A stretch of 64,000 nt of DNA, taken from assembly GCA_013823505.1 (NCBI GenBank), contig PNMH01000003.1, positions 1 through 64,000 of the forward strand, given 5' to 3'. The notes under the pieces are model-generated. The model saw only the letters and a list, made by a program, of their open reading frames with translations, had not been told where the DNA came from and did not search any database. The DNA comes from Polaromonas sp. (lineage in GTDB: Bacteria > Pseudomonadota > Gammaproteobacteria > Burkholderiales > Burkholderiaceae). This document shows, in pieces, positions 43,538 through 52,201 of this stretch. The first letter of the stretch is position 1. Every line of letters starts with the position of its first letter. Position numbers and translations under genes: made by a program.

Positions 43538-44629
43538 TCAGGCCTGCAGCACGCTGGAGAGATCAAAGCTGCTGCGCTGGCCGACGTGTTGCCGGTTGGC
43601 CGCCAGCCAGCGATCGGCCGCCTCGACGCCGAGGTCGTGCAGTTGCGACAGGAAGGTCCACTGTGTGTTGGTCTTGCTGTCGGCCCCCAGTGGCGCGAGC
43701 GACTCGCCACCATCGATCATGTGCACCCGCAGGTCCTGCACGCGCTGGAACAACACCGGGGCGCCGGGTTGGCGTTCGGTGCCCACCAGTTGCTGCATCA
43801 GGGCCAGCGTTCGCATTTCCTTGAGCAGGCTGGCGTTGAAGGTCACCTCGTTGATACGGTCCAGGATGTCGCTGGCGCGCTTGGGCACGGTGTCGCGCTG
43901 CAGCGGGTTGATCTGCACCAGCAGCAGGTCGTCGGCCGGGCTGTCGGTGATCAGGGGCAGCAGCGACGGGTTGCCCGCGTAGCCGCCGTCCCAGTAGGCC
44001 TCGCCGTCGATCTCCACCGCCTGAAACAGGAGCGGCAGACAGGCCGAGGCCATCACCATGTCGGCGGTGAGCTCGTGCTGGCCGAACACCCGCAGCTGGC
44101 CGGTGCGCACCTGCGTGGCGGCGATGAAGAGCTGGGTCTTGTGACAGGCACACACGCGCTGGAAGTCCACCGTCTCCAGCAACACGTCGCGCAGCGGGTT
44201 GAGGTTGAGCGGATTGAGCTGGTAGGGCGAGAGCTGGCTGCCCAGGGCCGCATTGAACTGTTTGTAGGGCGCCAGCCAGGGCGCCATGAGCGCCTGGACC
44301 GGCCCGAACGCCGCGCCCAGCGGGCTGCTCTGCAAGGTGTGGAAGGGCGAGATCTCGGCCACACGCTTCCAGAACTGGTGCAGCACGCGCCGGGCGCCGG
44401 CCCGTCCACCGTCCATGAGGCCGGCGGCCAGGGCCACCGCGTTCATGGCACCGGCGCTGGTGCCGCTGATGGCGGTGATCTCCAGCCATTCTTCTTCCAG
44501 CAGGCGGTCAAGCACGCCCCAGGTGAAGGCGCCGTGCGAGCCGCCGCCCTGCAGGGCGAGGTCAATGGGGAGCTTGCCGCTGGCGGTGCGGGGTGCGGGC
44601 TTGCGTGGGGTGCGGGGTTGGCGGGTCAT
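43538..44629 (-). CDS. Patatin-like phospholipase
   Basis: The 363-residue product has the patatin catalytic dyad: oxyanion loop GGGSHG (residues 28-33), nucleophile Ser58 in GTSAG, and Asp214 in DGGYAGNP. A basic, Pro-rich N-terminus of about 20 residues precedes the domain. It should cleave acyl chains from lipids; no signal peptide is visible, so it acts inside the cell or at the membrane. It is divergent from dinG with about 100 bases between starts. Confidence 0.92.
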   Translation of the reverse strand: MTRQPRTPRKPAPRTASGKLPIDLALQGGGSHGAFTWGVLDRLLEEEWLEITAISGTSAGAMNAVALAAGLMDGGRAGARRVLHQFWKRVAEISPFHTLQSSPLGAAFGPVQALMAPWLAPYKQFNAALGSQLSPYQLNPLNLNPLRDVLLETVDFQRVCACHKTQLFIAATQVRTGQLRVFGQHELTADMVMASACLPLLFQAVEIDGEAYWDGGYAGNPSLLPLITDSPADDLLLVQINPLQRDTVPKRASDILDRINEVTFNASLLKEMRTLALMQQLVGTERQPGAPVLFQRVQDLRVHMIDGGESLAPLGADSKTNTQWTFLSQLHDLGVEAADRWLAANRQHVGQRSSFDLSSVLQA

Positions 44630-44729
44630 GGGTTGTCCGGACATCGATCTGGTGCATTGCACCATGTTCCCGAAGCTGCTCCGGGCGTCTGGGACAATCG
44701 CGCTTTGCTTTCTGGCCCGCCTGCGCTGC

Positions 44730-47048
44730 ATGTCCACCACCACCCTCGAACCCATCGCTGACGAAGCGCCCCTGCTGCCCACCGGCCCGCTGGCGCGCGA
44801 GGCACTGGCCCTGGCGGCGTTCGACCACGTGGTGGCGCACGCCTCGGGCTACCGCGCCCGGTCGGGCCAGCGCGAGATGGCCGCCCACATCGCCCACACG
44901 CTCTCGGGCGTGACGCCGGGGGACGACTCGGTGGCCAGCGACGCAGCCTTGCCCGCGCGTGGCATCGCGGTGGTGCAGGCCGGCACCGGCGTGGGCAAGT
45001 CGGCGGCTTACGCGTCCACGGTCATCCCGCTGGCGCTGGCGCAGCAAAAGCGCGTGATCATCTCCACCGCCACCGTGGCGCTGCAGGAGCAGCTGATCGC
45101 GAAAGACCTGCCGGCCCTGGCCGCCACGCTGCCGCAGCCGTTCAGCTTTGCGCTGGCCAAGGGGCGCGGGCGCTACGTGTGCCGCCTCAAGCTCGACCAG
45201 CTCAGCGGCGGCGACGCGGCCAGCGCCGATCTGTTCGAGAGCGACGACGCCCCCGCCGACACCAGCGCCTCGGGTGTGGCCGCGCGCGCCGTGGCCTCGG
45301 CGTCCGCCGCGGCCCGCTGGCAGGAACGCGGCGTGCAGTACACCGCCTGGGCCAGCGCACTGGACGGCGGCAGCTGGGACGGCGACCGCGACCGGCTCGA
45401 CGAGCCGCCAGAAGGCAGTCTCTGGAGCCCCGTGGCCGCCGAACGCCACACCTGCACCGCGCGCCACTGCCCGAGCTACAACAGCTGCAGCTACTACCAG
45501 GCGCGCGCCAAGCTCGCACAAGCCCAGGTCATCGTGGTCAACCACGACCTCTTGCTCTCCACGCTGGGCCTGCACGCCTTGCCCGCGCCGCAAGACTGCT
45601 ACGTGGTGTTCGACGAAGCGCACCACCTGGGCTCGGTGGCGCAGGGGCAGTTCACCGCCTCCATGGACCTCATGCGCAGCAACTGGCTCGACAAGCTGCC
45701 GCGCGCGGTGGACGAGGTGGCCGGCGCGCTGGACGCGCGGCCCACATCGGAAGTGGCGCAACTTGCCAAGGACCTCAAGACCGCGCAGGGCGAACTCGCG
45801 CGCCTGGCCATACAGCGCATCGGCGCACTGCCGGCCTGGCTCGACCTCACCGGCCGCACGCCGGGCAAAGCGCCCGCACGCGGCGGCTTCACCGACAACG
45901 CCCCACCCATCGTCGACCGCTTCGACGGAGGCGCGCTGCCGCCCGAATGGACCGAGGTGGTGGCGCAGATGCACGCCAACGCCAGTGCGCTGCTCAAGGT
46001 GTTTGAAGCGCTGGCCACGCAGCTCAAGGCCAACGCACGCGAGAACCCGAGCGATGCCGCGCGCTGCGCCAAGCTCTACAGCCGCCTGGGCGTGCTCGCG
46101 CCGCGCCTGCAGAGCGCGCAGGAAACCGCCACGCTGTGGATGCAGGCCCCCACGGATGGCCAGGCGCCGCTGGCCAAGTGGCTGGAGGCGGGCATCCACC
46201 ACGGACTGGTGACGCTCACCGCGCACGCCTGCCCGCTGCAACCGGGCAGCCTGCTGCGTAACCACCTGTGGAACAAGGTGCGCGCGGCGGTGGTCACGTC
46301 GGCCTCGCTCGTGACCTGCGGCAACTTCGACCATTTCCTCCATGAGTCGGGCCTGGCCTACGACGACGCGGTGGCCACGCGCGAGGTGCAAAGCCCGTTC
46401 GACCACAAGCGCCAGGGCCGGCTGGTGGTGGTGCAAACCGTGGCCGACCCGAAGGACGTGGAGGGCTACACGCGCGAGATGCTCGCCTCCCTCATGGAAG
46501 ACCTGCGCGAGGTGAAACGCGGCGCCCTGGTGCTGTTCACGTCCAGGGCACAGATGCGCCAGGCGCAGGGCTTGCTGGAGCGCGGCGAACACGGTGCGCT
46601 GCGCGACCGGGTGCTGGTGCAGGGCGAAGCCTCGCGCACCGTGCTGCTGCGCCGCCACGCCGAGCGCGTCGCCGACGGCGAGGCCTCCATCCTGTTCGGC
46701 CTGCAATCGTTTGGCGAAGGGCTGGACTTGCCGGGCGAGCTGTGTGAGTGGGTGTTCATCACCAAGCTGCCGTTTGCTTCACCGAGCGACCCGGTGGGCC
46801 AGGCGCGCGCCGACTGGCTCAAGAGCCAGGGCCGCGACCCGTTCAGCGAACTGGTGGTGCCCGCCACCGGCGCGCGCCTGCTGCAGTGGACCGGCCGCGC
46901 GTTGCGCAGCGAGACCGACGAGGCCGTGGTGATCTGCTACGACGCGCGCCTGCTGCGCCAGAGCTACGGCCGGCGCATGCTGCAGGGGCTGCCGCCTTAC
47001 CGGCTGCAGCGCCGGGTTGACGGGGTGGTAGTCGACGTCAGGGTGTGA
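44730..47048 (+). CDS. dinG: ATP-dependent DNA helicase DinG-like, iron-sulfur type
   Basis: A 772-residue XPD-like superfamily 2 helicase. Walker A lies in QAGTGVGKS (Lys90), the DEAH box starts at Asp295, and the helicase C-terminal domain has FGLQSFGEGLDLPG and QWTGRALRS. Four cysteines, Cys151, Cys242, Cys247 and Cys253, sit where the 4Fe-4S cluster of DinG/XPD is held. It unwinds 5'-tailed and structured DNA, including R-loops. ATG at 44730 is the family-like start. Its last 11 bases overlap the convergent lipoprotein gene. Confidence 0.93.
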   Translation: MSTTTLEPIADEAPLLPTGPLAREALALAAFDHVVAHASGYRARSGQREMAAHIAHTLSGVTPGDDSVASDAALPARGIAVVQAGTGVGKSAAYASTVIPLALAQQKRVIISTATVALQEQLIAKDLPALAATLPQPFSFALAKGRGRYVCRLKLDQLSGGDAASADLFESDDAPADTSASGVAARAVASASAAARWQERGVQYTAWASALDGGSWDGDRDRLDEPPEGSLWSPVAAERHTCTARHCPSYNSCSYYQARAKLAQAQVIVVNHDLLLSTLGLHALPAPQDCYVVFDEAHHLGSVAQGQFTASMDLMRSNWLDKLPRAVDEVAGALDARPTSEVAQLAKDLKTAQGELARLAIQRIGALPAWLDLTGRTPGKAPARGGFTDNAPPIVDRFDGGALPPEWTEVVAQMHANASALLKVFEALATQLKANARENPSDAARCAKLYSRLGVLAPRLQSAQETATLWMQAPTDGQAPLAKWLEAGIHHGLVTLTAHACPLQPGSLLRNHLWNKVRAAVVTSASLVTCGNFDHFLHESGLAYDDAVATREVQSPFDHKRQGRLVVVQTVADPKDVEGYTREMLASLMEDLREVKRGALVLFTSRAQMRQAQGLLERGEHGALRDRVLVQGEASRTVLLRRHAERVADGEASILFGLQSFGEGLDLPGELCEWVFITKLPFASPSDPVGQARADWLKSQGRDPFSELVVPATGARLLQWTGRALRSETDEAVVICYDARLLRQSYGRRMLQGLPPYRLQRRVDGVVVDVRV

Positions 47049-48012
47049 GGGGGCGCACGCAGCGCACCAGGCGTTCGGCCAGAACCTTCTGGCCGCCGGC
47101 AAACGCATTTTGTGTGGTGGTGCTCGACGCGAGCGCCCACAAGTCTGGATCGGCGGCCCGCTCGTTCGACGACCAGCGAAGGTTCGCATCGAAGTTGCCG
47201 ACCGGGGACTGCAGATCGATCAGATTTGAACGGATGTTGTCGGCCAGGCGGGGCTGCTGCCCGGTGCCGCAAAAGTTTTCGGGCGCGATCGTCAGGTCGT
47301 AGCCGAGCTCGCACAAGGTCGGCAAATACCAGTCGCTGTGGCCACCTTCTGTGCTGTCGGTGCACAGGGCGGCCGCGTAAGTGCCGCTGCCATGCAGGGC
47401 CACGATGCGTGCCGTGTTGCACGCGCCATCGGTGGCGCCGTCGCAGCTGTTTGGCCCGGCGACATCGAGTCCGCCGACGCCCGCAGCGCCCAGCGCCGGG
47501 CTCCAGTGGTGCTGACCGGGCAGGTCGCTCAGCCCGGCCACCTTGCCGCCGATGCTCCCGCCGATCGGCGTGCTGTCGTCAATGGCAAACACAAAGCCAC
47601 CCTGGTACACGCTGCCGTGGGTGATCACCGACACCAGCAGAGCCGCCATTGGAGCGCTCGCGCTGCTCACCCGCACGGTGGCTGGCCGGGCCGCGGCATC
47701 GCCGGGGGCGGCCGATGGCTGATCGCCCGGCAGCAGCATGAGCCTGCAGGACGCCTGGGGTTCCAGCCGGTCCGGGCAGTTGTGGATGAGCGTCGTGCCG
47801 GCGGGCAGGCCCTCGGGCGCGAGCGTGAGTTGCGCGATCGGCAGCGCACCGGTGTTGCTCAGGGTGGCCAGTCGCGGCGTTCCGGATACCGCCAGGCCCA
47901 TCGCTGGCGGCGTGAAGGAAAGCGAGCCGACCTCGTCGCCACCGCCGCCACAGCCGTTCAGGACGGTGGCGGCCAGCAGGGCGAAGGCAATGGGGTGAAA
48001 TGTTTGGGTCAT
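47038..48012 (-). CDS. DUF1566 lipoprotein
   Basis: A 324-residue lipoprotein with signal sequence ending VLNGC (lipid Cys21) followed by Gly-rich residues. Residues about 30-125 look like an abnormal-spindle/choice-of-anchor-type beta domain (LSNTGALPIAQLTL). Residues about 140-320 match the DUF1566 (Lcl-C) module, with GGHSDWYLPTLCELGYDL and a final RLVRCVRP. DUF1566 proteins are surface-associated, and some bind sugars or glycosaminoglycans. Function here is unknown. It converges on dinG with an 11-base overlap. Confidence 0.85.
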   Translation of the reverse strand: MTQTFHPIAFALLAATVLNGCGGGGDEVGSLSFTPPAMGLAVSGTPRLATLSNTGALPIAQLTLAPEGLPAGTTLIHNCPDRLEPQASCRLMLLPGDQPSAAPGDAAARPATVRVSSASAPMAALLVSVITHGSVYQGGFVFAIDDSTPIGGSIGGKVAGLSDLPGQHHWSPALGAAGVGGLDVAGPNSCDGATDGACNTARIVALHGSGTYAAALCTDSTEGGHSDWYLPTLCELGYDLTIAPENFCGTGQQPRLADNIRSNLIDLQSPVGNFDANLRWSSNERAADPDLWALASSTTTQNAFAGGQKVLAERLVRCVRPLTP

Positions 48013-48199
48013 GGCATGAGGCAGAAGTCGCAGGGGATTCCAATCTATCCATCGCCCGCAGAAGCGCCATCGGCGCAACACCGCAGGCGCGCCCGGCATG
48101 ACTCTGAGGTTTTTCAGCGCGCCCGCGATACCATCCGCCCGGCGCCCGATGGCCTGCGCGCCGTTGAACCTTTTCCTTTCTCCCTCCCTCCCACACCCC

Positions 48200-48670
48200 A
48201 TGATCTACGCCACCCTCAAGCTCGTTCACGTCCTGTCCATCGTGTTGTGGATCGGCGGCATGTATTTCGCCCACGCCTTCCTGCGCCCGGCGGTGCAGTT
48301 TCTCGAGCCCCCGATGCGCATCCGCCTCATGCACGACGTGCTTCAGCGCTTCTTCACCACCGTCCAGGTGGTGGTGCTGCTGGTGCTGTTCTCGGGCCTG
48401 TGGATGATCGGCCGCGTGGCCAAGGAAACGGTGCAGGCCGGTCTTCCGTTCAACATGCCGCTGGGGTGGACCGTGATGGCCACGCTGGGCATCCTGATGA
48501 TCGTGGTCTTCGGCCACATCCGCTTCGCGCTGTTCAAGCGCCTCTCGCGCGCCGTGAGCGCCAGCGATTGGCCCGCTGGCGGTGCCGCGCTCGCCTCCAT
48601 CCGCACCTGGGTTGGCGTCAACCTGATCCTCGGTGTGGCCACCATCGCGGCGACGTTGTTGCTGGGCTGA
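48200..48670 (+). CDS. CopD-like small membrane protein
   Basis: A 156-residue protein with four membrane helices, opening IYATLKLVHVLSIVLWIGGMYFA, the mark of the CopD/DUF2269-like group with a conserved helix-1 His (His10) and a second His on helix 2 (MHDVLQRF). It may handle copper or heme in the membrane. It has its own divergent spacer of 187 bases with the lipoprotein gene and is followed by the structured leader of the gamma-like gene. Confidence 0.8.
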   Translation: MIYATLKLVHVLSIVLWIGGMYFAHAFLRPAVQFLEPPMRIRLMHDVLQRFFTTVQVVVLLVLFSGLWMIGRVAKETVQAGLPFNMPLGWTVMATLGILMIVVFGHIRFALFKRLSRAVSASDWPAGGAALASIRTWVGVNLILGVATIAATLLLG

Positions 48671-48691
48671 CCCTCCCGGGTTTTCCCTGTA

Positions 48692-48763
48692 GGTAGCGAG
48701 CTACCACCCGCCCGCAGGCCGGGCGCGCAATACTGCTTTTCACACCCGCAAGCCCTGCGGGTG
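48692..48763 (+). promoter_or_regulatory. Structured leader before the Tat-exported gamma-like gene
   Basis: Two perfect hairpins lie in the 119-base spacer: GGTAG-CGAG-CTACC (48692-48705) and CACCCGCA-AGCCC-TGCGGGTG (48743-48763). Neither is followed by a T-run, so they are not simple terminators; the second lies 26 bases before the start codon and could act on translation or RNA stability. Confidence 0.4.
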
Positions 48764-48789
48764 CGAGACCCAAAAAAGCAGGAGACAAC

Positions 48790-49425
48790 ATGCGCGTCAT
48801 CGCCATTCAGGGGGCCGCCCCCGCCGTTGCCACGGCCAGCGCTTGCAACGAAGACGTGGGCGAGGTGCCCCGGATGAACCTGCCGCTGGCGCGGCGCGAA
48901 TTCCTCAAGGGATCGGGTGTGCTCATGGGCACGCTGGTCACCGGCAGCTTGCTCGCCAGCCTCGCGCCCTCGCCAGTGTGGGCGGTCGAACTCAAGGCGC
49001 TGAGCAAGGCCGAGGGCGAGGCCCTCATGGCCATGGGCCGCGTGCTCTACCCGCACGACAAACTGCCCGATGCGGTGTACGCGCTGCTGGCCAAGGACCT
49101 CGATGCCAAGGCCGCTGGTGATGCCGGTGCCGCGAAGATGCTCAAGGACGGCATCGCGGCGTTGAACAAGGCCGCCAACGGCGACTTCACCAAGACCGGC
49201 AAGGCTAGGAAGCTGCAGATCGTGAAAGCCATGGAGGGTCAGCCCTTCTTTGGCGCGGTGCGTGGCCAGTGCATCACCTCGCTCTACGACAACGACATGG
49301 CCTACGCAACCTTCGGCTATCCCGGCTCGGCCTGGGAGAAGGGTGGCTACATCACGCGCGGGTTTCAAGACCTGAAGTGGTTGCCCGCGCCCACGGCGCA
49401 GGCCAGTCCCGCGGCCGATCTCTGA
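48790..49425 (+). CDS. Tat-exported gamma-like subunit of a GMC dehydrogenase
   Basis: A 211-residue protein with a twin-arginine motif RREFLKG (Arg35-Arg36) and hydrophobic stretch ending PVWAVE. The mature part resembles the small gluconate 2-dehydrogenase subunit 3 family (LYPHDKLPDAVYALLAKDLD, then FFGAVRGQCITSLYDN and SAWEKGGYITRGFQDLKWLP). Such subunits escort a flavoprotein through the Tat system. ATG at 48790 has GGAG 6 bases upstream; an internal ATG at 48874 would give a more usual short Tat n-region. It precedes the GMC gene by 78 bases. Confidence 0.88.
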   Translation: MRVIAIQGAAPAVATASACNEDVGEVPRMNLPLARREFLKGSGVLMGTLVTGSLLASLAPSPVWAVELKALSKAEGEALMAMGRVLYPHDKLPDAVYALLAKDLDAKAAGDAGAAKMLKDGIAALNKAANGDFTKTGKARKLQIVKAMEGQPFFGAVRGQCITSLYDNDMAYATFGYPGSAWEKGGYITRGFQDLKWLPAPTAQASPAADL

Positions 49426-49503
49426 GCCCCCGGTTTTTCCCCCACGAGTTCAACACGAGGCGGCCGGGCCAGTGCGCGCACCGGGACGCTCCAGGAGACA
49501 CAC

Positions 49504-51072
49504 ATGACAACGTTTGCACACAGCGACGACTCGGTCGTCGTCATCATCGGTTCGGGCGCGGGCGGCGGCACGCTGGCCAACGAGTTGTGCCAGAAGGGCA
49601 TCAAGGTTGTGGTGCTGGAAGCGGGCGCTGCGCAGAGCAACGCCAGCTTCATCAACGACGAATGGAAGTCGTTCAGCCAGCTGGCCTGGCTCGACACCCG
49701 CACCACGTCGGGCAGCTGGCGTGTGGCGAAAGACTTCGCCGGCCTGCCGGCCTGGATCTGCAAGACCGTGGGCGGCACGACCACCCACTGGGCCGGTGCT
49801 TCGCTGCGTTTCCAGGAACACGAGTTCCGCACCAAGACCGTTTACGGCGAGATCAAGGGCGCCAACCTGCTCGACTGGCCCATCACCCTCAAAGACCTGG
49901 AGCCCTATTACGCCAAGGCCGAAGACAAGATGGGCGTGACGCGCACCAACGGCATTCCGGGTCTGCCGGGCAACAACAACTTCAAGGTCATGTACAACGG
50001 CGCCTCCAAGCTCGGTTACAAGGAGGTGCACACCGGCAACATGGCCATCAACAGCCAGCCGCGTGACGGGCGCGGCCGCTGCCTGCAGCTGGGCTTCTGT
50101 TTCCAGGGCTGCAAGAGCGGCGCCAAGTGGAGCACGCTCTACACCGAGCTGCCCAAGGCCGACGCCACCGGCAACTTCGAGCTGCGCACCGAGGCGCACG
50201 TGACCCGCATCGAGCACAACCCCGCTGGCAAGGTGACCGGCGTTGTGTACTTCGACAAGGACAAGAAGGAGCAGCGCCAGAAGGCCCGTATCGTCTGCGT
50301 GGCGGGCAACTCCATCGAGACGCCGCGCCTGCTGCTGCTCTCGGCGTCGAGCATGTTCAAGGACGGTCTGGCCAACAGCTCGGGTCAGGTGGGCCGCAAC
50401 TACATGCGCCACATGACGGGCTCGGTCTACGCCGCCTTCAAGCAGCCGGTGCACATGTACCGCGGCACCACCATGGCCGGGATCGTGCGCGATGAAGCGC
50501 GGCACGACACCAAGCGCGGCTTCGCCGGTGGATACGAACTGGAGACGCTCTCGCTGGGCGTGCCCTTCATGGCCGCGTTCCTCAACCCCGGTGGCTGGGG
50601 CGCCGACTTCGCCTGGTGGATGGAGCGCTACACCCAGCTCGCCGGCATGTGGCTGGTGGGTGAAGACATGCCGCGCGAGACCAACCGCGTCACGCTCAAT
50701 GAGAAGGTGAAAGACCAGTGGGGCAACTACGTGCCCAACGTGCACTTCGACGATCACGACAACGACATCGCCATGCGCAACCACGCGTTCACCCAGGGCG
50801 AGCGCATCTACCAAGCGGCTGGTGCCATCAAGACCTTTCGCACGCCGCCTTACCCGAGCACGCACAACATGGGCACCTGCCGCATGAGCGCGCGCCCGCA
50901 GGACGGTGTGTGCAACGCCTGGGGCCAGACGCACGACATCCCCAACCTGTTCATCAGCGACGGCAGCCAGTTCACCACCGGCGGCGCGGAAAACCCCACG
51001 CTGACCATTGTTACGTTGGCGATCCGCCAGGCGGACTACATTGCACAGCAGATGACGGCGAGAGCAATCTAG
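49504..51072 (+). CDS. GMC family FAD-dependent oxidoreductase
   Basis: A 522-residue flavoprotein with an N-terminal FAD-binding Rossmann motif IIGSGAGGGTLANEL, the WAGASLRFQ segment, and a C-terminal GMC half with HNMGTCRM and DGSQFTTGGAENPTLTIVTLA, which hold the catalytic His and Asn. It has no signal of its own and is likely carried out by the gamma-like Tat partner. The pair matches periplasmic gluconate/sorbitol-type dehydrogenases, but the usual third subunit, a multiheme cytochrome c, is not adjacent. A ribosome site CAGGAG precedes the ATG. Confidence 0.93.
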   Translation: MTTFAHSDDSVVVIIGSGAGGGTLANELCQKGIKVVVLEAGAAQSNASFINDEWKSFSQLAWLDTRTTSGSWRVAKDFAGLPAWICKTVGGTTTHWAGASLRFQEHEFRTKTVYGEIKGANLLDWPITLKDLEPYYAKAEDKMGVTRTNGIPGLPGNNNFKVMYNGASKLGYKEVHTGNMAINSQPRDGRGRCLQLGFCFQGCKSGAKWSTLYTELPKADATGNFELRTEAHVTRIEHNPAGKVTGVVYFDKDKKEQRQKARIVCVAGNSIETPRLLLLSASSMFKDGLANSSGQVGRNYMRHMTGSVYAAFKQPVHMYRGTTMAGIVRDEARHDTKRGFAGGYELETLSLGVPFMAAFLNPGGWGADFAWWMERYTQLAGMWLVGEDMPRETNRVTLNEKVKDQWGNYVPNVHFDDHDNDIAMRNHAFTQGERIYQAAGAIKTFRTPPYPSTHNMGTCRMSARPQDGVCNAWGQTHDIPNLFISDGSQFTTGGAENPTLTIVTLAIRQADYIAQQMTARAI

Positions 51073-51073
51073 G

Positions 51074-51193
51074 CCCCCACGCTCCGCCGCTGCGCGGGTC
51101 GCTGCCCCCCCTGGGAGGCGGATCCGCCTTGGGGCGGCCCGGCGGCGGATCGGGTCCCCACGCTGCGTCGCTTTACGGATCGCTTTCCACTCC
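51074..51193. repeat. Comamonadaceae-type intergenic repeat, copy 2 plus partial unit
   Basis: Immediately after the GMC stop: CCCCCACGCTCCGCCG, a central GGCGGATCCGCC palindrome, CCTTGGGG and CGGCCCGGCGGCGGATC, matching copy 1 at 42624. From 51154 a second, partial unit begins CCCCACGCTGCG and runs toward the ribosome site of the next gene. Confidence 0.75.
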
Positions 51194-51215
51194 CACACAT
51201 CGCAGGAGATCCACC

Positions 51216-51635
51216 ATGTGCGAATTTTTCGTCAAGGCCGACCCGATCCAGTACGAACAGCGTTCGCGCACGGTGCGCATGCACGGTGTGCTCACCAGCA
51301 TCCGGCTGGAGAACATGGTGTGGGACCTGCTGGCCGAGATGGCCGAGGACGAGGGTTGCACCACCAACGCGCTGATCGCGCAGTTTCACGACGAGATCCT
51401 GGCGCACCGGGGAGAGGTGCCCAACTTCGCGTCGTTCCTGCGCGTGACCTGCATGCGCTACATGCGCCGACGCATGATGGCGCTGGAGCGGCAGCAGACC
51501 GAGTCGCGCGCGCCGGCCCTGCAGGTGGCGGCCAGTGAAGCGCTCACCACACCGCTGCAAGGCACCGGCACCGACGGGCCTGCCATGCCGCGTCCCTTGT
51601 TATCGCCGGTGGTCTCCCCGATCCGCGCCCGCTGA
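51216..51635 (+). CDS. Ribbon-helix-helix domain protein
   Basis: A 139-residue protein with N-terminal CEFFVKADPIQYEQRSRTVR, then a ribbon-helix-helix stretch: strand TSIRLENMVWD, helix LLAEMAEDEG and helix TNALIAQFHDEILAH. The rest is a helix and a basic tail. This is the RHH_4-type domain of putative DNA-binding proteins in Proteobacteria. It lies downstream of the GMC gene with its own GGAG site. I infer a regulatory role; its target is not visible. The tail after about residue 100 has no recognisable fold. Confidence 0.75.
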   Translation: MCEFFVKADPIQYEQRSRTVRMHGVLTSIRLENMVWDLLAEMAEDEGCTTNALIAQFHDEILAHRGEVPNFASFLRVTCMRYMRRRMMALERQQTESRAPALQVAASEALTTPLQGTGTDGPAMPRPLLSPVVSPIRAR

Positions 51636-51658
51636 CTTTTTGTTTTGAAGGACCCTTG

Positions 51659-52192
51659 ATGAGCTTCACCACCGAACACCTGCCTGGCGTCTGCGCACAA
51701 CCCAGCAACGCCTCGCGCGGATTCGTGTTCAACCACAGCATGCTGCGCGTGAAAGACCCGACCGTGGCGCTGGACTTCTACACCCGGATCATGGGCATGC
51801 GCCTGCTGCGCAAGCTCGATTTTCCCGAGATGTCGTTTTCGCTGTACTTCCTGGCCCGCCCGGAAGACGGCAACGCCCCCGACGATGTGGGCGCGCGCAC
51901 CAGCTGGACCTTCAGCCAGCGCGGCGTGCTGGAGCTCACCCACAACTGGGGCACCGAGAGCCAGGCCGACTTCAAGTACCACGACGGCAACGCGCAACCG
52001 CAGGGCTTCGGCCACATCTGTTTTTCGGTGCCCGACCTGGCCGCCGCCGTGGCCTGGTTCGACGAAAACCAGGTGCCTTATGTGAAGCGGCCCGACCAGG
52101 GCAAGATGAAAAACGTGGCCTTCATCAAGGACCCCGACGGCTACTGGATCGAGATCGTGCAGCCGGATCTGCTGGCCCAGCTGGGCAGCTGA
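51659..52192 (+). CDS. gloA: Lactoylglutathione lyase (glyoxalase I)
   Basis: A 177-residue glyoxalase I, which converts the methylglyoxal-glutathione hemithioacetal to lactoylglutathione. It has the two-repeat vicinal-oxygen-chelate fold and its four metal ligands: His in FNHSMLRVKD, Glu in LELTHNWG, His in GFGHICF and Glu in WIEIVQP. The length and GLELTHNWGTES-type motif place it with the bacterial Ni/Zn enzyme. It is 23 bases after the ribbon-helix-helix gene and may be co-transcribed. Its TGA directly abuts the facing stop of the next gene. Confidence 0.95.
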   Translation: MSFTTEHLPGVCAQPSNASRGFVFNHSMLRVKDPTVALDFYTRIMGMRLLRKLDFPEMSFSLYFLARPEDGNAPDDVGARTSWTFSQRGVLELTHNWGTESQADFKYHDGNAQPQGFGHICFSVPDLAAAVAWFDENQVPYVKRPDQGKMKNVAFIKDPDGYWIEIVQPDLLAQLGS

Positions 52193-52201
52193 TCAGAGCC
52201 C
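52183..52201. repeat. Palindrome at abutting stop codons
   Basis: CTGATCAG (52189-52196) is made of the two facing TGA stops and is flanked by GGGC (52183-52186) and GCCC (52198-52201). A small hairpin is possible; no T-run. Confidence 0.35.

Noticed and set aside
44562..46706. A 714-codon open frame opposite dinG
   Set aside because: Composition is typical of an antisense shadow (His, Gly, Arg, Val rich), while the plus strand encodes a complete iron-sulfur helicase with all motifs.
48743..48763. Terminator after the CopD-like gene
   Set aside because: The hairpin is strong but is not followed by a T-run on either strand, so I listed it as leader structure instead.
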